Below are positions 54,432-63,656 of a DNA stretch of 64,000 bases, in pieces. This DNA comes from an uncultured Porphyromonadaceae bacterium. Lineage in GTDB: Bacteria > Bacteroidota > Bacteroidia > Bacteroidales > Muribaculaceae. The notes under the pieces were generated by a model, which was not told the origin of the DNA, searched no databases, and worked only from the letters and a program-made list of their open reading frames with translations. Every line of letters starts with the position of its first letter. The first letter of the stretch is position 1. The stretch is taken from the NCBI GenBank assembly GCA_900540205.1, contig UQER01000007.1, positions 41,739-105,738 on the forward strand, written 5' to 3'. A program made the position numbers and the translations under genes.

Positions 54432-57400
54432 TCAGGCAGGTAGCACCTTGATCTTTACGGTGGTGCCGTCAATATCAAGAATCTCGTCGGGGAGCGGGTC
54501 CTGCACCGCGTCTACGACAATCGCCTCGGCAAGCACCTGACGGCAGATGTATTCGCCATATTCCTTGACGGCTTCGTCAGTAAGGTCGCAGGGTTCTATA
54601 ACCACATTGATGCGCGCCGTGATGTCGAAATCGCGTCCTTTGCGGATGTTCTGTATGCGGTTCACGAGCTCGCGTGCTATGCCTTCGCGACGCAGGGTTT
54701 CGGAAACTGTCACGTCAAGCGCCACAGTCACCGGGCCTTCGTTGGCTACGAGCCATCCGGGGATGTCCTCATTCCTGATTTCGACATCAGCCACATCGAC
54801 AGTGACAGGCTGACCATTGACATCAATGGTAACAGATCCGTTCTTTTCAAGTTCAATGATTGTGGGCTGCGGCATTTCGGCAATGGCTGCGGCCACGGCT
54901 TTCATCATTTTTCCGTGCTTCGGACCGAGTTTCTTGAAATCTGCCTTGATGCGCTTTACCAGCACACCCTCTTCATTGCTTACAAATTTTATCTCTTTCA
55001 CGTTAAGCTCGGACAGAATCAGCGGTGCAACTGCTTCAATCTGTTGCTGCTGCTTGGCCGACAGAACTGGTATCATGAGTGTCTGCAGCGGCTGACGCAC
55101 CTTGATGTTTACCTTGCGGCGCAGAGAAAGCACCATTGAGGTGATTATCTGCGCAAGGTTCATGCGGGTTTCGAGGTCCTTGTCGATGAGAGCGGCATCG
55201 GCTTTTGGGAATATTGACAGATGTACTGATACAGGCTCTTTTCCAGCGGCCTCAAGCGCTGGGGCTGTGAGGTCCTGATAGAGCTTATCGGCAAAGAACG
55301 GTGCAAACGGGGCCATGAGCTGTGCCACGGTGGTCAGGCAGGTGTGAAGTGTCTGATATGCGGCGAGCTTGTCCTCGGTCATCTCACCACCCCAGAAACG
55401 TTTGCGGTTCAGACGTACGTACCAGTTGCTGAGGTTGTCGTTCACGAAAGTGTTGATGGCACGGGCTGCCTTGGTGGGCTCATAATCATCGAGAGCATCT
55501 TCCACATCCTTTACAAGTGTGTTCAGAAGCGAGAGAATCCAGCGGTCGATTTCCGGGCGGTTTGCCACCGGTACCTGAGGCTCTGCTCCCGTGAAGCCAT
55601 CGACATTGGCGTAGAGCGCCAGGAAAGAGTATGTGTTGTAGAGTGTGGCGAAAAGTTTGCGTGCCACTTCGCGCACACCTTCTGTGTCGAACTTCAGGTT
55701 GTCCCACGGCGATGAATTGACAATCATGTACCAGCGCACGGGGTCGCTGCCGAATTCCTCGATGGTCGAGAATGGGTTAACGGCGTTGCCAAGGCGTTTT
55801 GACATCTTGTTGCCATCCTTGTCAAGCACAAGACCGTTGGAAATAACTGCTTTGTAGGCTATGGAGTCGAACACCATGCCTGCTATTGCATGCAGGGTGA
55901 AGAACCATCCGCGAGTCTGGTCCACACCTTCTGCAATGAAGTCGGCCGGATAAAGTTCGCCGGAATCAAGTCCTTCCTTATTCTCGAAAGGATAATGAAT
56001 CTGTGCGTACGGCATCGCGCCTGAGTCAAACCATACGTCGATGAGGTCTGTTTCGCGGTGCATCGGGCGTCCGGATGCCGAAACGAGAACGATGTCGTCT
56101 ACATACGGACGGTGCAGATCAATCTTCTCATAGTTCTCTTTCGCATAGTCGCCGGGCACGAATCCTTTTGCCTTGTAAGGATTCTCTTTCATGATTCCGG
56201 CTTCCACAGCTTTCTCAATTTCGTTGTAAAGCTGCTCTACGGAACTTATGCATATCTCCTCTTTGCCGTCGTCTGTACGCCATATTGGCAGCGGAGTTCC
56301 CCAATAACGGCTGCGCGAAAGATTCCAGTCCTGAAGGTTCTCGAGCCATTTGCCGAAACGTCCGGCACCGGTGGATGCCGGTTTCCATTTGATCGAGTTG
56401 TTCAGCTCCATGAGGCGCTCGCGTGCGGCCGTGGTGCGGATGAACCAGCTGTCGAGCGGATAATAAAGCACAGGCTTGTCGGTTCGCCAGCAATGGGGAT
56501 AGCTGTGGACATGTTTCTCGATTTTGAATACTTTCCCCTCCTGTTTCAGCCACATGGCGAGTTCCACGTCAAGTGTTTCGTCTGCGTCTGTTTTGGATTG
56601 GTCGTATGCGTTCTTGACATATTTGCCTGCCCAAGGTTTGTAGGCTTCCACATCCACCCGTTCTTCAACGAATTTCGGGTCGATATCCTCTATAGGGAAG
56701 AAACGGCCGCGCAGGTCGACCATAGGCCTGATGTTGCCGTCACGGTCGATGAGTGTGAGCGGCGGCACATTGTTCTGGCGCGACACTCGAAGGTCGTCGG
56801 CACCGAAGGTACCTGCTATGTGCACGATGCCGGTACCGTCCTCGGTTGTCACATAATCGCCGGGTATCACCACGAATGCGCCTTCTCCGGGGTTCATCCA
56901 GGGGATAAGCTGCTCGTAATGCAGTCCGACCAGATCCTTCCCTTTTACGGTCTTGACAACTTCAAACGGTATCAGCTTGTCGCCCTTCTTATAGTCGTCG
57001 AATGCAATTTCGTTGGCCTTGGGATTGAAGAAGTGTCCCATCAGGGCATCGGCGAGCACAACGGTCTCTTTTTCTCCGCTGTAGGGATTGTATGTACGGA
57101 CTACGTTATATGTGATTTCGGGTCCGACAGCCAGCGCGGTGTTCGAGGGAAGGGTCCACGGCGTTGTGGTCCAAGCCAGGAAATACACTTTTCCGCATCC
57201 TTGCATATAGTCGGCAGGATCGGTGCAGAGGAACTGGGCCACGCAGGTGGTGTCCTTCACATCTCGGTAGCATCCGGGCTGGTTGAGCTCATGTGTGCTC
57301 AGGCCGGTGCCGGCTGCAGGCGAATACGGCTGTATGGTGTAGCCTTTGTAAAGATAGCCCTTGTTGTAGAGCTGTCCCAGCAGCCACCATACGGATTCGA

Positions 57401-57866
57401 TATAGCGGTTGTCGTAGGTGATGTAGGGATTGTCAAGGTCAACCCAGTAGCCCATCGAATTGGTCAGGGTGGACCATTCCTTGGTATATTTCATCACTTC
57501 GCGGCGACATGCGGCGTTGTATTCGTCAACAGAGATTTTCTTGCCGATGTCCTCCTTTGTGATGCCGAGGGCTTTTTCAACGCCAAGTTCCACGGGCAGA
57601 CCATGGGTGTCCCACCCGGCCTTGCGTTTCACATGGAAGCCTTTCATGGTTTTATAGCGGCAGAAAATGTCCTTGATGGTGCGTGCCATGACGTGGTGAA
57701 TACCAGGCATGCCGTTGGCCGATGGCGGTCCTTCGTAGAAGACGAACGACGGGCATCCTTCACGGGTGGCCATGCTTTGTTCAAACAGATTCCCGGCATT
57801 CCATTGCCTGAGGACTTCCTTGTTTATTTCCGACAAGTTGAATCGATTGTATTCAGCAAATTTCAT
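54432..57866 (-). CDS. ileS: Isoleucyl-tRNA synthetase
   Basis: The 1144-residue class I synthetase charges tRNA-Ile. It has a HIGH-type motif in SANGMPGIHHVMA, the editing domain (with GTGIVHIAGTFGADD), the KMSKS motif as GNKMSKRLGNAVNP, and a long C-terminal anticodon-binding and tail region. The length matches the long, eukaryote-like IleS found in Bacteroidota rather than the 930-residue E. coli type. It has its own promoter and terminator. Confidence 0.98.
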   Translation of the reverse strand: MKFAEYNRFNLSEINKEVLRQWNAGNLFEQSMATREGCPSFVFYEGPPSANGMPGIHHVMARTIKDIFCRYKTMKGFHVKRKAGWDTHGLPVELGVEKALGITKEDIGKKISVDEYNAACRREVMKYTKEWSTLTNSMGYWVDLDNPYITYDNRYIESVWWLLGQLYNKGYLYKGYTIQPYSPAAGTGLSTHELNQPGCYRDVKDTTCVAQFLCTDPADYMQGCGKVYFLAWTTTPWTLPSNTALAVGPEITYNVVRTYNPYSGEKETVVLADALMGHFFNPKANEIAFDDYKKGDKLIPFEVVKTVKGKDLVGLHYEQLIPWMNPGEGAFVVIPGDYVTTEDGTGIVHIAGTFGADDLRVSRQNNVPPLTLIDRDGNIRPMVDLRGRFFPIEDIDPKFVEERVDVEAYKPWAGKYVKNAYDQSKTDADETLDVELAMWLKQEGKVFKIEKHVHSYPHCWRTDKPVLYYPLDSWFIRTTAARERLMELNNSIKWKPASTGAGRFGKWLENLQDWNLSRSRYWGTPLPIWRTDDGKEEICISSVEQLYNEIEKAVEAGIMKENPYKAKGFVPGDYAKENYEKIDLHRPYVDDIVLVSASGRPMHRETDLIDVWFDSGAMPYAQIHYPFENKEGLDSGELYPADFIAEGVDQTRGWFFTLHAIAGMVFDSIAYKAVISNGLVLDKDGNKMSKRLGNAVNPFSTIEEFGSDPVRWYMIVNSSPWDNLKFDTEGVREVARKLFATLYNTYSFLALYANVDGFTGAEPQVPVANRPEIDRWILSLLNTLVKDVEDALDDYEPTKAARAINTFVNDNLSNWYVRLNRKRFWGGEMTEDKLAAYQTLHTCLTTVAQLMAPFAPFFADKLYQDLTAPALEAAGKEPVSVHLSIFPKADAALIDKDLETRMNLAQIITSMVLSLRRKVNIKVRQPLQTLMIPVLSAKQQQQIEAVAPLILSELNVKEIKFVSNEEGVLVKRIKADFKKLGPKHGKMMKAVAAAIAEMPQPTIIELEKNGSVTIDVNGQPVTVDVADVEIRNEDIPGWLVANEGPVTVALDVTVSETLRREGIARELVNRIQNIRKGRDFDITARINVVIEPCDLTDEAVKEYGEYICRQVLAEAIVVDAVQDPLPDEILDIDGTTVKIKVLPA

Positions 57867-57923
57867 CGTTGCAAGGTGGGATGGTTATATCGGTTGGTTA
57901 TTTATTTTTGCGATTGACGGGCG

Positions 57924-57955
57924 CAAAGATACTAATTTTCAGTTGATAATGCAAA
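57924..57955 (-). promoter_or_regulatory. Predicted promoter of ileS
   Basis: On the minus strand TTTG at 57952-57955 and TATCTTTG at 57924-57931 are 20 bp apart, a full match to the consensus. The leader is about 50 nt. I see no T-box. Confidence 0.75.
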
Positions 57956-57964
57956 CATGCGGCC

Positions 57965-57986
57965 TGTGGCGCCTCAGAGCGCCACA
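57965..57986 (-). terminator. Hairpin after ddl
   Basis: TGTGGCGC at 57965-57972 pairs perfectly with GCGCCACA at 57979-57986, loop CTCAGA. No T run follows on the minus strand, so termination would be weak or factor-assisted. Confidence 0.4.
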
Positions 57987-58009
57987 AACTGCGTTTCTAT
58001 GAATCCGAG

Positions 58010-59218
58010 TCAGGCTTTGCAACCCCTTTTTACGCCGCCCTTCACGCCTTTGGCTCCGGCGGCTCCGCCCATGGCGAAGATGTTGTTGGAGAAGGAGAAC
58101 GTTTTCTGTCCGCGGCGGGTGTTGCGCTTGATTGCAAGTGCCACAAGGCGGTCCATCAGCTGGTCGAACGGAATGCCCGATCCCTCCCACAGGTAGAAGG
58201 AGAGCGACCCCGGGATGGTGTTGATTTCATTCACGTAGATGGCCTTTGTCTTACGGTCAATCATGACATCGACACGGCTCACTCCATGGCACGAAAGCAC
58301 GCGGAACGTCTCCCCGGCCAGCCGCTGAATCTCTGCGGTGACATCGGCGGGGAGGTCGGCGGGAAATTTCTTTGCCGATGCCTGCATACCTTTCGCGCCT
58401 TTGTCGCCGCCGGCATATTTTGCGTCGTACGACAGGATTTCGGACGATTTTATCGGCTCTTCAAGCACTGAGGTAGTGTACTCGTCGCAGTCGCCCAGCA
58501 CTGAGCAGTTTATCTCCTGCATGTCCTCGATCATGTCCTCAACGATGATGCGTGAGGCATAGCGTGAGGCATCTTCCACCTTTTCAAAAAGCTGTTCACG
58601 GTTGTGTGCACAGCCGATGCCGATTGACGAACCGAGATTGGCAGGCTTGACAATGACGGGATAGCCGAGGCGCTCCTCTATTCTTGCGGTGATAGCGTCG
58701 CGCCGGGCGAACCACTGACGGTCGGTGAACCATTCATAGTCAACGACCGGAATGCCGCTTTCACGCAGAATCATTTTCATCGTTATCTTGTCCATGCCGT
58801 TGGCCGATGAAAGTGTGTCGCAGCCTGCATAGGGGATGCCGATAGAGTCGAGAATACCTTCGAATGTGCCGTCTTCACCGTTGGCGCCGTGAAGCACCGG
58901 TATGACAACGTCGATTTTTGCCGCAATGTTCTTGTTCTTGAACAGACCCTTAGGTTCTGCATAATAGAGATTGTACTCGCCGAATTCCGGGCGCATGTAC
59001 ACGTTCTCACATTTTTTCAGCAGCTCGGGGATGTTGCGGTATTTGGTCAGGTCAAGCAGCTCGTCACCGGTGTACCATTTCCCGTCTTTGGAGATGTATA
59101 CGGGAACGACATCGTATTTGTCGCGGTTGATGGCATTGATAGCCTGGTTGGCGGAGATTACCGATATTTCGTGTTCGGTGGAACGTCCGCCGAAAAACAC
59201 TGCTATTTTTGTTTTCAT
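58010..59218 (-). CDS. ddl: D-alanine--D-alanine ligase, long type
   Basis: Ddl joins two D-Ala for peptidoglycan stem peptides. The 402-residue ATP-grasp protein has FGGRSTEHEISVISA, VIPVLHGANGEDGTFEGILDSIGIPYAG, VIVKPANLGSSIGIG, SEILSYDAKYAGG (the Tyr-containing loop of D-Ala-D-Ala types) and VNEINTIPG. It is longer than the roughly 325-residue Ddl usual in Bacteroidota, resembling longer clostridial-type ligases, and ends with an odd Gly/Lys tail (GAKGVKGGVKRGCKA). It follows the MurF-like gene by 35 nt. Confidence 0.93.
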   Translation of the reverse strand: MKTKIAVFFGGRSTEHEISVISANQAINAINRDKYDVVPVYISKDGKWYTGDELLDLTKYRNIPELLKKCENVYMRPEFGEYNLYYAEPKGLFKNKNIAAKIDVVIPVLHGANGEDGTFEGILDSIGIPYAGCDTLSSANGMDKITMKMILRESGIPVVDYEWFTDRQWFARRDAITARIEERLGYPVIVKPANLGSSIGIGCAHNREQLFEKVEDASRYASRIIVEDMIEDMQEINCSVLGDCDEYTTSVLEEPIKSSEILSYDAKYAGGDKGAKGMQASAKKFPADLPADVTAEIQRLAGETFRVLSCHGVSRVDVMIDRKTKAIYVNEINTIPGSLSFYLWEGSGIPFDQLMDRLVALAIKRNTRRGQKTFSFSNNIFAMGGAAGAKGVKGGVKRGCKA

Positions 59219-59253
59219 TATCTTGTCGTTGTATAATCTTGGATGTTGAAGTC

Positions 59254-60846
59254 TTATTTGAAAGTATCTGGCAGGTCGTTTTCATAAAGAACCGTATCGC
59301 CGGCTGTGGCGATAGTGCCGAGAAGAGCCTGTGCGTGGCTGAAATCGTCCACGGCGTGCACATTCTCCGGTTTAATCGGTCCCTCGGCAATACCGGCCAT
59401 TATGGCGTCGCGGTTGTATCGGCCTACGATAATCGCCACATCGGCGCAACGCGCTATGGTCCGTCCGAACTCCTCGTTGGCCTCGTCCTGTATCGGACCC
59501 AGCTCAATCATTCCGGGGGTGATGACAATGCGTTTGCCGGGTTTCATCATGGCGAGCACCTCCATGGCCATTCTGGAGCCTTGGGGATTGGAGTTGAACG
59601 CATCGTCGATAATAGTGATACCACCTGGTGTACGCTTCATGTTCAGGCGGTGTTCCACCTGTTCGATCTGCGATACGGCATATCTGATTTTGTCCGCCGG
59701 GACGCCGAGTTTAAGGGCGATGATCACGGCTGCCAGCAGGTTTGACACGTTGCACTCCCCTACCAGATGCGTCTGCAATTTCAGTGGCTGTTCAAGCGAT
59801 GCGCCTTCGATGGTGAAGGTGGTTCCAGTTGGAGAGTATTCTATTTCTGTGGCCTTGAAGTCGGCGTTGCGGGGATTGCTCACGGCATAACGCAGGCAAT
59901 GAGTGTTTTTCACCTCGCGGTTGGCCACATACGGAAAATCGTTGTTTACCACAACGACACCGTCGGCGGGGATTGCATCGGCCAGTTCGAATTTGGTGGC
60001 CTGGACGTTCTGGATGGTCTTGAACGATTCAAGATGCTGTTCGCCAACGGCTGTGATTATGCCGGCATGGGGATGCACAAGATCGCATATCTCCTTGATG
60101 TCGCCTGATTGTTTGGCCCCCATCTCCACAATGAACACCTCGTTGTAAGGTTGCAGATGTTCCCTGACGGTACGGATTACGCCGAGTGTTGTGTTGAAGC
60201 TGCCCGGTGTCATGACTGTGGAGAAGTGCTCCTGCAATATCCGGTAGAGGTAATGTTTGGTTGATGTCTTGCCGTAACTTCCGGTTATACCTATTATTTT
60301 AAGGTCGGGCATTGATGCCAGTATTTCGGCCGCCTCGTTGTAATAGCGTCGGTTGATGGCTTTTTCAACCGGCCGGAGCAACACATTGGCCGTAAGGAGG
60401 ATGACGGGAGAGGCAGTGAGCATGGCGGTGAGGGCTATGCATGCGCCTTTCACGCCGGCAAAGATGCCGCAGAGTCCGGCAATCACAATTGAGAGCGCAA
60501 GCATCACACCATAGATGCGTTTAGCACGTGGTGTCCATACCAGAGGTTTCTTATATTTCGCCTTGAAAAGACGGATGGCCTGCCACAGTGTGATTATGAT
60601 GCCTGCACTTGCCGATACCAGCAGTGGAAGGGCCTTTACAAGCAGCATCAGCAGGGCTATACAGCAAAAAATGCGTCCGATGTTGGTGCTCTCGCCCGAT
60701 TGTGAGAACCATCTGTTGTAACGCTCGTTGCGGTAGGAGTTTTGCTGCAGCATCATTAGGTCGCGGGCATAGACTGCCAGAATGTCGAGTGAGGCGGTAG
60801 CTGCAAGGGCTATGCAAAACGGGGTGTCAAGCGTAGTTTCTATCAT
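59254..60846 (-). CDS. Membrane-anchored Mur ligase, MurF-like
   Basis: The 530-residue protein starts with about five membrane segments (residues 10-160, for example IFCCIALLMLLVKALPLLV and VMLALSIVIAGLCGIFAG). A Mur ligase follows: P-loop IGITGSYGKTSTKHYL near 185, VFIVEMGAKQSGDIKEIC, VNNDFPYVANREV, and the C-terminal ligase domain with IIDDAFNSNPQGSRMAMEVLA. MurF adds D-Ala-D-Ala to the UDP-muramoyl tripeptide, but is normally soluble, so this could be a specialised or non-canonical ligase. The stop of the alpha/beta hydrolase is 27 nt upstream and ddl follows 35 nt downstream. Confidence 0.85.
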   Translation of the reverse strand: MIETTLDTPFCIALAATASLDILAVYARDLMMLQQNSYRNERYNRWFSQSGESTNIGRIFCCIALLMLLVKALPLLVSASAGIIITLWQAIRLFKAKYKKPLVWTPRAKRIYGVMLALSIVIAGLCGIFAGVKGACIALTAMLTASPVILLTANVLLRPVEKAINRRYYNEAAEILASMPDLKIIGITGSYGKTSTKHYLYRILQEHFSTVMTPGSFNTTLGVIRTVREHLQPYNEVFIVEMGAKQSGDIKEICDLVHPHAGIITAVGEQHLESFKTIQNVQATKFELADAIPADGVVVVNNDFPYVANREVKNTHCLRYAVSNPRNADFKATEIEYSPTGTTFTIEGASLEQPLKLQTHLVGECNVSNLLAAVIIALKLGVPADKIRYAVSQIEQVEHRLNMKRTPGGITIIDDAFNSNPQGSRMAMEVLAMMKPGKRIVITPGMIELGPIQDEANEEFGRTIARCADVAIIVGRYNRDAIMAGIAEGPIKPENVHAVDDFSHAQALLGTIATAGDTVLYENDLPDTFK

Positions 60847-60873
60847 GTCAGTGCTTGTTGCTGTACTTACTGG

Positions 60874-61653
60874 TTATTTGTTTGAGATGCGCGACTGCAG
60901 GAATGAGTGCAGCACGGCCGCGAATTGCGCGGGGTTGTCAAGGAAGCTGTAATGACCGCATCCCGGGAAAGATACCAGACCGGCATCGGGGATGAGCCGT
61001 TCCATCTTTTTTGCGTCCGCCAGAGGGGTGGCTGTGTCATTTTCTCCCCAGATGAGGAGCGCTGGCGCCGTAATTTTCGGGAGGCATGCCGTGAGATCAT
61101 GGTTCACCACTTTACTCATTATGGCGCGCATACGTGGGGACGCGTTGGCATAGTCGGACGAGCCGCGGCTTGCACGTATGCGTTCAATCCGTTTCTCTGC
61201 CTTTTCCCGTCCGAGCAACAGGTATGAAAGCCGTTTGGCGGCCTTGAAAGTGTAGACCTTGTAATAATATTTAAGCGAACGCCGCGGTTTTATTCCGGCG
61301 GCATCGATCAGTACGATGGCATCGATGTCTTTCCGCTGTGAGGCGAGCTGAATGGCCACTCTTCCACCGAAGCTATGCCCTGCCAATATGGGACGCTCCA
61401 GCTTGAGATGGTCAATGAACCGGTTCACAAGTTCGGTGTACTGGTCGATGTCCCATACAGAATCCGGTTCCGGCGACTGTCCGAATCCCGGCATGTCAAG
61501 GTTGAGGACACGGTGGGTTCCGGATGCTGTGGCGGCGATGGACCGGACCGTTGTCAGATTACACCCCCATCCATGCATCAGGATAAGAGGTCTACCCTCT
61601 CCCGATTCCTCAAAATGGACACGTTGGCCGCTGATTTCTATATTATTTTCCAA
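60874..61653 (-). CDS. Alpha/beta hydrolase
   Basis: The 259-residue hydrolase has the oxyanion-hole LILMHGWGCNL, the nucleophile elbow GHSFGGRVA (Ser), the acid in LLIWGENDTATPL (Asp) and the catalytic His in FPGCGHYSFLDNP. The substrate cannot be deduced. It is the first gene of a run with the membrane MurF-like ligase and Ddl, so a role around cell-wall peptides is possible. It has its own promoter. Confidence 0.9.
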   Translation of the reverse strand: MENNIEISGQRVHFEESGEGRPLILMHGWGCNLTTVRSIAATASGTHRVLNLDMPGFGQSPEPDSVWDIDQYTELVNRFIDHLKLERPILAGHSFGGRVAIQLASQRKDIDAIVLIDAAGIKPRRSLKYYYKVYTFKAAKRLSYLLLGREKAEKRIERIRASRGSSDYANASPRMRAIMSKVVNHDLTACLPKITAPALLIWGENDTATPLADAKKMERLIPDAGLVSFPGCGHYSFLDNPAQFAAVLHSFLQSRISNK

Positions 61654-61709
61654 AATATGCTGCTGTTGTTTGACTGGGATGCGGAGAGTGTGGCTGCATC
61701 CATTTGATA

Positions 61710-61771
61710 TAAGCCGTCAGTGCTTGGCTTAACATCCAACAAAGTTATGCCTTTTTTGGCATTTGGACAAA
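61710..61771 (-). promoter_or_regulatory. Predicted promoter and 5'-end hairpin of the hydrolase-MurF-like-ddl operon
   Basis: On the minus strand TTTG at 61768-61771 and TAACTTTG at 61740-61747 are 20 bp apart. The start near 61733 is followed at once by a hairpin, TAAGCC pairing with GGCTTA between 61731 and 61710. The -33 lies at the very end of the MATE gene. Confidence 0.7.
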
Positions 61772-63112
61772 TTAACTTGACGCTCTTGGTTCCGGTCGTG
61801 TAACCTTCATGAACCGGCTGAAGAAAAGCACGGCGGCCGTGAACAGCGACACCGAGAAACTGAGGACGATGCCATAGTTGCCAAGTCCGGCCGGAAATGC
61901 AAGCAGAAGTGTCGCAGGCAGCCCCACAACCACGTAACTTACAAATGCAATCCACAGCATCGGGCGCACGTGCGACGTGCCGCGCAGGGCGTTGGCGAAT
62001 GTGACCTGCGTGGCATCGCCCAACTGATAGAGAATCAGCGGGAATATCAGGGCCTGTGCGGCAGTCACCACCTGGAGGTCTGAGGAAAAAAGACCCATCA
62101 GCGGGCGTCCGGCAAAGATGAACGCGCAGGTGGACAATCCAGCAAAAAACAGCATGACAAGATATCCGTCGTAGGCCACGCGCCTACAGCAGTGCAGCGA
62201 ATTGCTTCCTGCCACGTTCGAGACTGAGATGGCAATGGCCGTCCCTATGCTGTAGTATATGCAGAAACCAAGGGAGCCGATAACGATTATAATCTGAAAT
62301 GCGGCGAGTGAAATAGTGCCTATCCACCCTGCGAACACGGCACAGGTGGAAAATGCTGCTGTCTCGCAAGCCATCTGCAATGCCACGGGCCAGGAGGTGG
62401 ACACCACCTTTTTCATCAGGCTACGCCCTATTTTCAATGTCTTGTCAGTAAATCCTGTTTTATATGCCTTGTAGGACTTCAGTGTGAAAAACACGGCTAT
62501 GATTGCCAGCGGGGCGAGGACGCGCACAAACAGAGTGGACAATCCGGCTCCGTTCAATCCAAGTTCCGGAGCGCCGAAATTGCCGAAGATGAGCATGTAA
62601 TTGCCGAAGATGTTGATGATGTTGCAACCGATGAGAATCCACATCGGCAGAGCAGTGTTGCGTATGCCGTAGCTCCATTGCGCGAACGCGTTGAAAAGAG
62701 ACAATGGAATCAGCGATGAGAGCACAATCAGGTAGAAGGGCTTGATGAGAGGCAGGAGCTCCTCCTCCTGCCCCATGTGGTCAAGGAAGAAATACAGAGT
62801 ACCCATGACGAGCGTGAGCACAATCCCCACAGCTACGTTGGCAATCACTCCGGCTCTAAGGGTAAGCCCGATATTAGCGTGTTCTTTCCGTGAAAAGAGC
62901 ATCCCGATGAGCGGAGTAAGGCCGTATGAGAACCCCATGCTGCAAAGCAGCACCACATTGAATATGTTGACCACAAAGGATGATGCCGCCAGCGCCTGTG
63001 TGGAGTAGTGCCCCACCATGATGTTGTCGGCAAAACCGACAATGATGGCACTTACCTGAGCAATAAGAACAGGAAACGCCAGTCGCAAAAGAGTCAGACA
63101 TCTTTTGAACAT
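61772..63112 (-). CDS. MATE-family multidrug/toxin efflux protein
   Basis: The 446-residue membrane protein has twelve predicted membrane segments and MATE signatures: FPVLIAQVSAIIVGFADNIMVGHYSTQALAA at the start and FAQWSYGIRNTALPMWILIGCNIINIFGNYMLIFGNFG in the middle. It would exchange organic cations or drugs for Na+ or H+. I chose ATG 63112 (MFKRCLTLLRLAFP); an ATG at 63136 is also possible, and longer frames run into the leader hairpins. Confidence 0.92.
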   Translation of the reverse strand: MFKRCLTLLRLAFPVLIAQVSAIIVGFADNIMVGHYSTQALAASSFVVNIFNVVLLCSMGFSYGLTPLIGMLFSRKEHANIGLTLRAGVIANVAVGIVLTLVMGTLYFFLDHMGQEEELLPLIKPFYLIVLSSLIPLSLFNAFAQWSYGIRNTALPMWILIGCNIINIFGNYMLIFGNFGAPELGLNGAGLSTLFVRVLAPLAIIAVFFTLKSYKAYKTGFTDKTLKIGRSLMKKVVSTSWPVALQMACETAAFSTCAVFAGWIGTISLAAFQIIIVIGSLGFCIYYSIGTAIAISVSNVAGSNSLHCCRRVAYDGYLVMLFFAGLSTCAFIFAGRPLMGLFSSDLQVVTAAQALIFPLILYQLGDATQVTFANALRGTSHVRPMLWIAFVSYVVVGLPATLLLAFPAGLGNYGIVLSFSVSLFTAAVLFFSRFMKVTRPEPRASS

Positions 63113-63134
63113 AGAGAAACAGATGGATTGATGC

Positions 63135-63159
63135 ATAGATATCACCGCAGGATATCTAT
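63135..63159 (-). other. Second hairpin of the MATE leader
   Basis: ATAGATATC at 63135-63143 pairs perfectly with GATATCTAT at 63151-63159, loop 7 nt. On the minus strand it lies between the first leader hairpin and the MATE start. Confidence 0.55.
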
Positions 63160-63182
63160 ACGTGTATGATATAAGAAAACTA

Positions 63183-63258
63183 CAGGCGCCGCAGTGATGG
63201 ATGCGGCGCCTGTGCATCAGCGATGCAAAGTTAAGAATTTTGTGCCTGAGAGGCACAA
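63183..63258 (-). promoter_or_regulatory. Predicted MATE promoter with 5'-end hairpin/attenuator-like stem
   Basis: On the minus strand TTG at 63256-63258 and TAACTTTG at 63226-63233 are 22 bp apart. A perfect 11-bp GC-rich hairpin (arms 63183-63193 and 63202-63212, 8-nt loop) follows the predicted start near 63219, and is itself followed by TAGTTTTCTT, so it could act as an early terminator (attenuator). Confidence 0.6.
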
Positions 63259-63304
63259 TAAACATTAGATAATATCAGTGTTGATTGTTATAGAGTGTTG
63301 ATTG

Positions 63305-63655
63305 TTATAGACTGCGTTTGAGTGCCGGTATGGCGAACAGGCCGATGCAGAACAACGACACCAACGGCACGATGCCGGCAAGCGCTATGATCTGTGGGGT
63401 CAGACCATGGTGAACGGTTGCATGTACAGCATAGCCCCATGTTGCAATCAGACCGATGGCGGCTATTACATAACAGACAATTTCCATTATGCTTGTGCCT
63501 GATTGCTGTGTGGGCTCGGGGAGCCGGTTCATCACCTTGCGTGAGAACCAGGGGGATTCCGGGGATTCCGGAAGCTGAGTCTTGAATGCCTGCCGCAATG
63601 CGTCGTCGGCTTTTTTCTGTGATATGTTATTATGTTTCATATGGTCGTGTTTCAT
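63305..63655 (-). CDS. Small membrane protein paired with the ECF sigma gene
   Basis: The 116-residue protein has a charged N-terminal part (residues 1-55, DDALRQAFKTQLPESPESPWFSRKVMNRLP) and two membrane segments (IVCYVIAAIGLIATWGYAV; IIALAGIVPLVSLFCIGLFAI). It begins one base after the stop of the sigma-factor gene (TAAtATG), so it is coupled to it and may be the matching anti-sigma or a membrane partner, although no zinc-binding anti-sigma motif is present. The exact start among several Met codons is open. Confidence 0.7.
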   Translation of the reverse strand: MKHDHMKHNNISQKKADDALRQAFKTQLPESPESPWFSRKVMNRLPEPTQQSGTSIMEIVCYVIAAIGLIATWGYAVHATVHHGLTPQIIALAGIVPLVSLFCIGLFAIPALKRSL

Positions 63656-63656
63656 A

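Noticed and set aside
56058..57917. Plus-strand open frame of about 620 codons
   Set aside because: It lies wholly antisense to ileS, has no family features, and is a result of codon bias in that gene.
63135..63212. Guanidine-II (mini-ykkC) type riboswitch before the MATE gene
   Set aside because: There are two stem-loops, but neither loop has the ACGR sequence required.
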